Assembly (NCBI GenBank): GCA_018857735.1
Contig: JABMCL010001766.1
Location: forward strand, 325,001 to 389,000
Length of the DNA stretch: 64,000 nt
Direction of reading: 5' to 3'
DNA from: Alviniconcha marisindica
Lineage: Eukaryota > Mollusca > Gastropoda > Provannidae
In this document: piece after piece, positions 63,401 to 64,000 of the stretch
Numbering within the stretch: position 1 is the stretch's first letter
How the letters are laid out: every line of letters begins with the position of its first letter
Notes under the pieces: generated by a model
What the model was told of the DNA's origin: nothing
Databases searched by the model: none
The model's input: only the letters and a program-made list of their open reading frames with translations
Made by a program: the position numbers and the translations under genes

Positions 63401-63767
63401 GCTTGCGATTTGTTTGTAAGCAAAGTGACGAAAATCACTTGGTACATGGATGTCCATTTTTGGCGGTCATTTTTCAGCGCTTTTTCAGTGTGTAATGACT
63501 GTATCTTGAAATCAACCACAGCCTGGTTGCTGAAATTATCTGTACTATATATTCATTCATTCATGCAAGTACACAACATTTCAAATTTTAAAAAAATTCA
63601 ACAATGTTTTATTTTCAACTGAAGTGCATAACCCCTTGCATGCACACCTTTTGGCACTAAGTCATATCAGTATATGTACACACAAAAACCATAAGCATAA
63701 CTATAATGTAAGCATCAAGTACCTGCACTCTCCTGCGAGGTGCTGGTGTTTTCTTAGCTCGAACCAT
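60414..63767 (-). CDS. Small pipsqueak-type HTH protein (two exons)
   Basis: Exon 63723-63767 (ATG at 63767, good context AGAGATGG) encodes basic MVRAKKTPAPRRRVQ and has the donor CAG|gtactt. It joins in phase 0 to exon 60414-60890 (acceptor tcttcatcag), which runs to a stop, giving 173 aa. Residues about 40-80 form an HTH_psq domain (MRKQMSQRQAAAHFGIPRRT followed by LRDRL), the DNA-binding fold shared by pipsqueak proteins and pogo/Tigger/CENP-B transposases. MMEYISHMQALGCELNCTDI resembles the first helix of the second (CENP-B-type) HTH, after which similarity stops. No DDE nuclease domain is present. It is either a domesticated or truncated transposase gene, or the 5' part of a longer gene. 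It is likely nuclear and DNA-binding. Confidence 0.7.
60891..62112 (-). other. Intron of the HTH gene, 3' part
   Basis: AT-rich, no recognised coding feature. It contains a short (TG)n near 60966-60980 and ATTATAATAATAATATAAAC at about 61367. Confidence 0.5.
62113..62260 (-). CDS. Possible exon: basic RRYRERL-type peptide
   Basis: A minus-strand frame reads CTPGPSGTARRKTSNTDSC and then RRYRERLAAENPHLEELGG before a TAA at 62115. It resembles the CRxYREKLxxNP motif of uncharacterised, often transposon-linked, invertebrate proteins. Acceptor-like AGs are present (for example at 62261). No junction keeps this frame with both exons of the HTH gene in phase, so it may be an alternative terminal exon, a separate gene or a relic. 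Confidence 0.3.
62261..63722. other. Intron / flank with a promoter-like segment
   Basis: 62.75-63.0 kb is richer in CpG than its surroundings. It contains GGCGCGGGAA (62769-62778, E2F-like) and TCACGTGA (62993-63000, E-box). A minus-strand frame at 63097-63300 starts MNVCPICPSDVLQTQT, but I recognise no family. Confidence 0.35.
62769..63000. promoter_or_regulatory. Promoter-like cluster (E2F-like and E-box sites)
   Basis: TTCGGCGCGGGAAG and GTCACGTGAT lie 220 bp apart in a locally CpG-containing stretch of an otherwise AT-rich region. Promoter activity and direction are inferred only. Confidence 0.25.
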
Positions 63768-64000
63768 CTCTTTGGCTGTCCACTATCCAATCACCAACAG
63801 TAGTCAGTAAATTACTGCAACAAAAACATCATTATTAATATCATGTGTGACACAGGGACTAGTTACACTGTGTATCTATTCAGTAAATATACATTATTAG
63901 ATATATATATATTACTTTCATCAACCACAGATATAGTGGTATATATACAGTGGTATAATTATTATCAGTTTTACATAAACTAGATAATAAAGCAGTGTCA
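63768..64000. other. Upstream flank of the HTH gene (window edge)
   Basis: AT-rich with (TA)n near 63903-63912. A CAAT-type GATTGGATAG lies just upstream of the ATG on the minus strand. The true 5' exon may lie outside the window. Confidence 0.4.

Overview
The window is eukaryotic, intron-rich and AT-leaning. It is packed with (CA)n/(GA)n microsatellites, long C homopolymers, minisatellites, tRNA-derived SINEs and short inverted-repeat elements. The protein content and repeat style suggest an invertebrate, most likely a mollusc (a gastropod is my guess). No bacterial or viral gene organisation is visible, and no sequence search could be run.

Layout. 1-2.8 kb is purine-rich simple sequence ending in a very long C tract. 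2.8-15.1 kb has no recognisable gene: microsatellites, two tRNA-headed SINEs, a palindrome, local duplications, and probably the 3' UTR/flank of the next gene. 15.1-37.9 kb (minus strand) holds a FAM13-family RhoGAP gene that I could rebuild exon by exon. It has 25 supported coding exons plus a candidate first exon near 42.6 kb, with all phases consistent. The model is 1003 aa, close to vertebrate FAM13A. Its introns hold most of the tandem arrays. About 44.9-45.6 kb looks like a shared head-to-head promoter with two inverted ETS-type ACGGAAGT sites. 47.1-54.6 kb (plus strand) is a complete STAMBP/AMSH-type JAMM deubiquitinase of 483 aa in nine coding exons, with every zinc ligand present and a degenerate LINE reverse-transcriptase remnant upstream of its first coding exon. 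54.6-57.4 kb is its probable 3' UTR and flank. 60.4-63.8 kb (minus strand) carries a small pipsqueak-type helix-turn-helix gene of transposase ancestry. A second possible exon or transposon-derived fragment lies at 62.1-62.3 kb.

Functionally, the two large genes belong to separate processes: Rho GTPase control with a coiled-coil scaffold (FAM13), and endosomal K63-ubiquitin removal with ESCRT-0/STAM (AMSH). The only link visible here is their divergent arrangement. I found no new enzymatic or defence system. The most distinctive material is structural: an inverted-repeat element splitting a satellite family, a minisatellite with higher-order periodicity, nested MITE/SINE insertions, and repeat arrays lying directly against splice donors.
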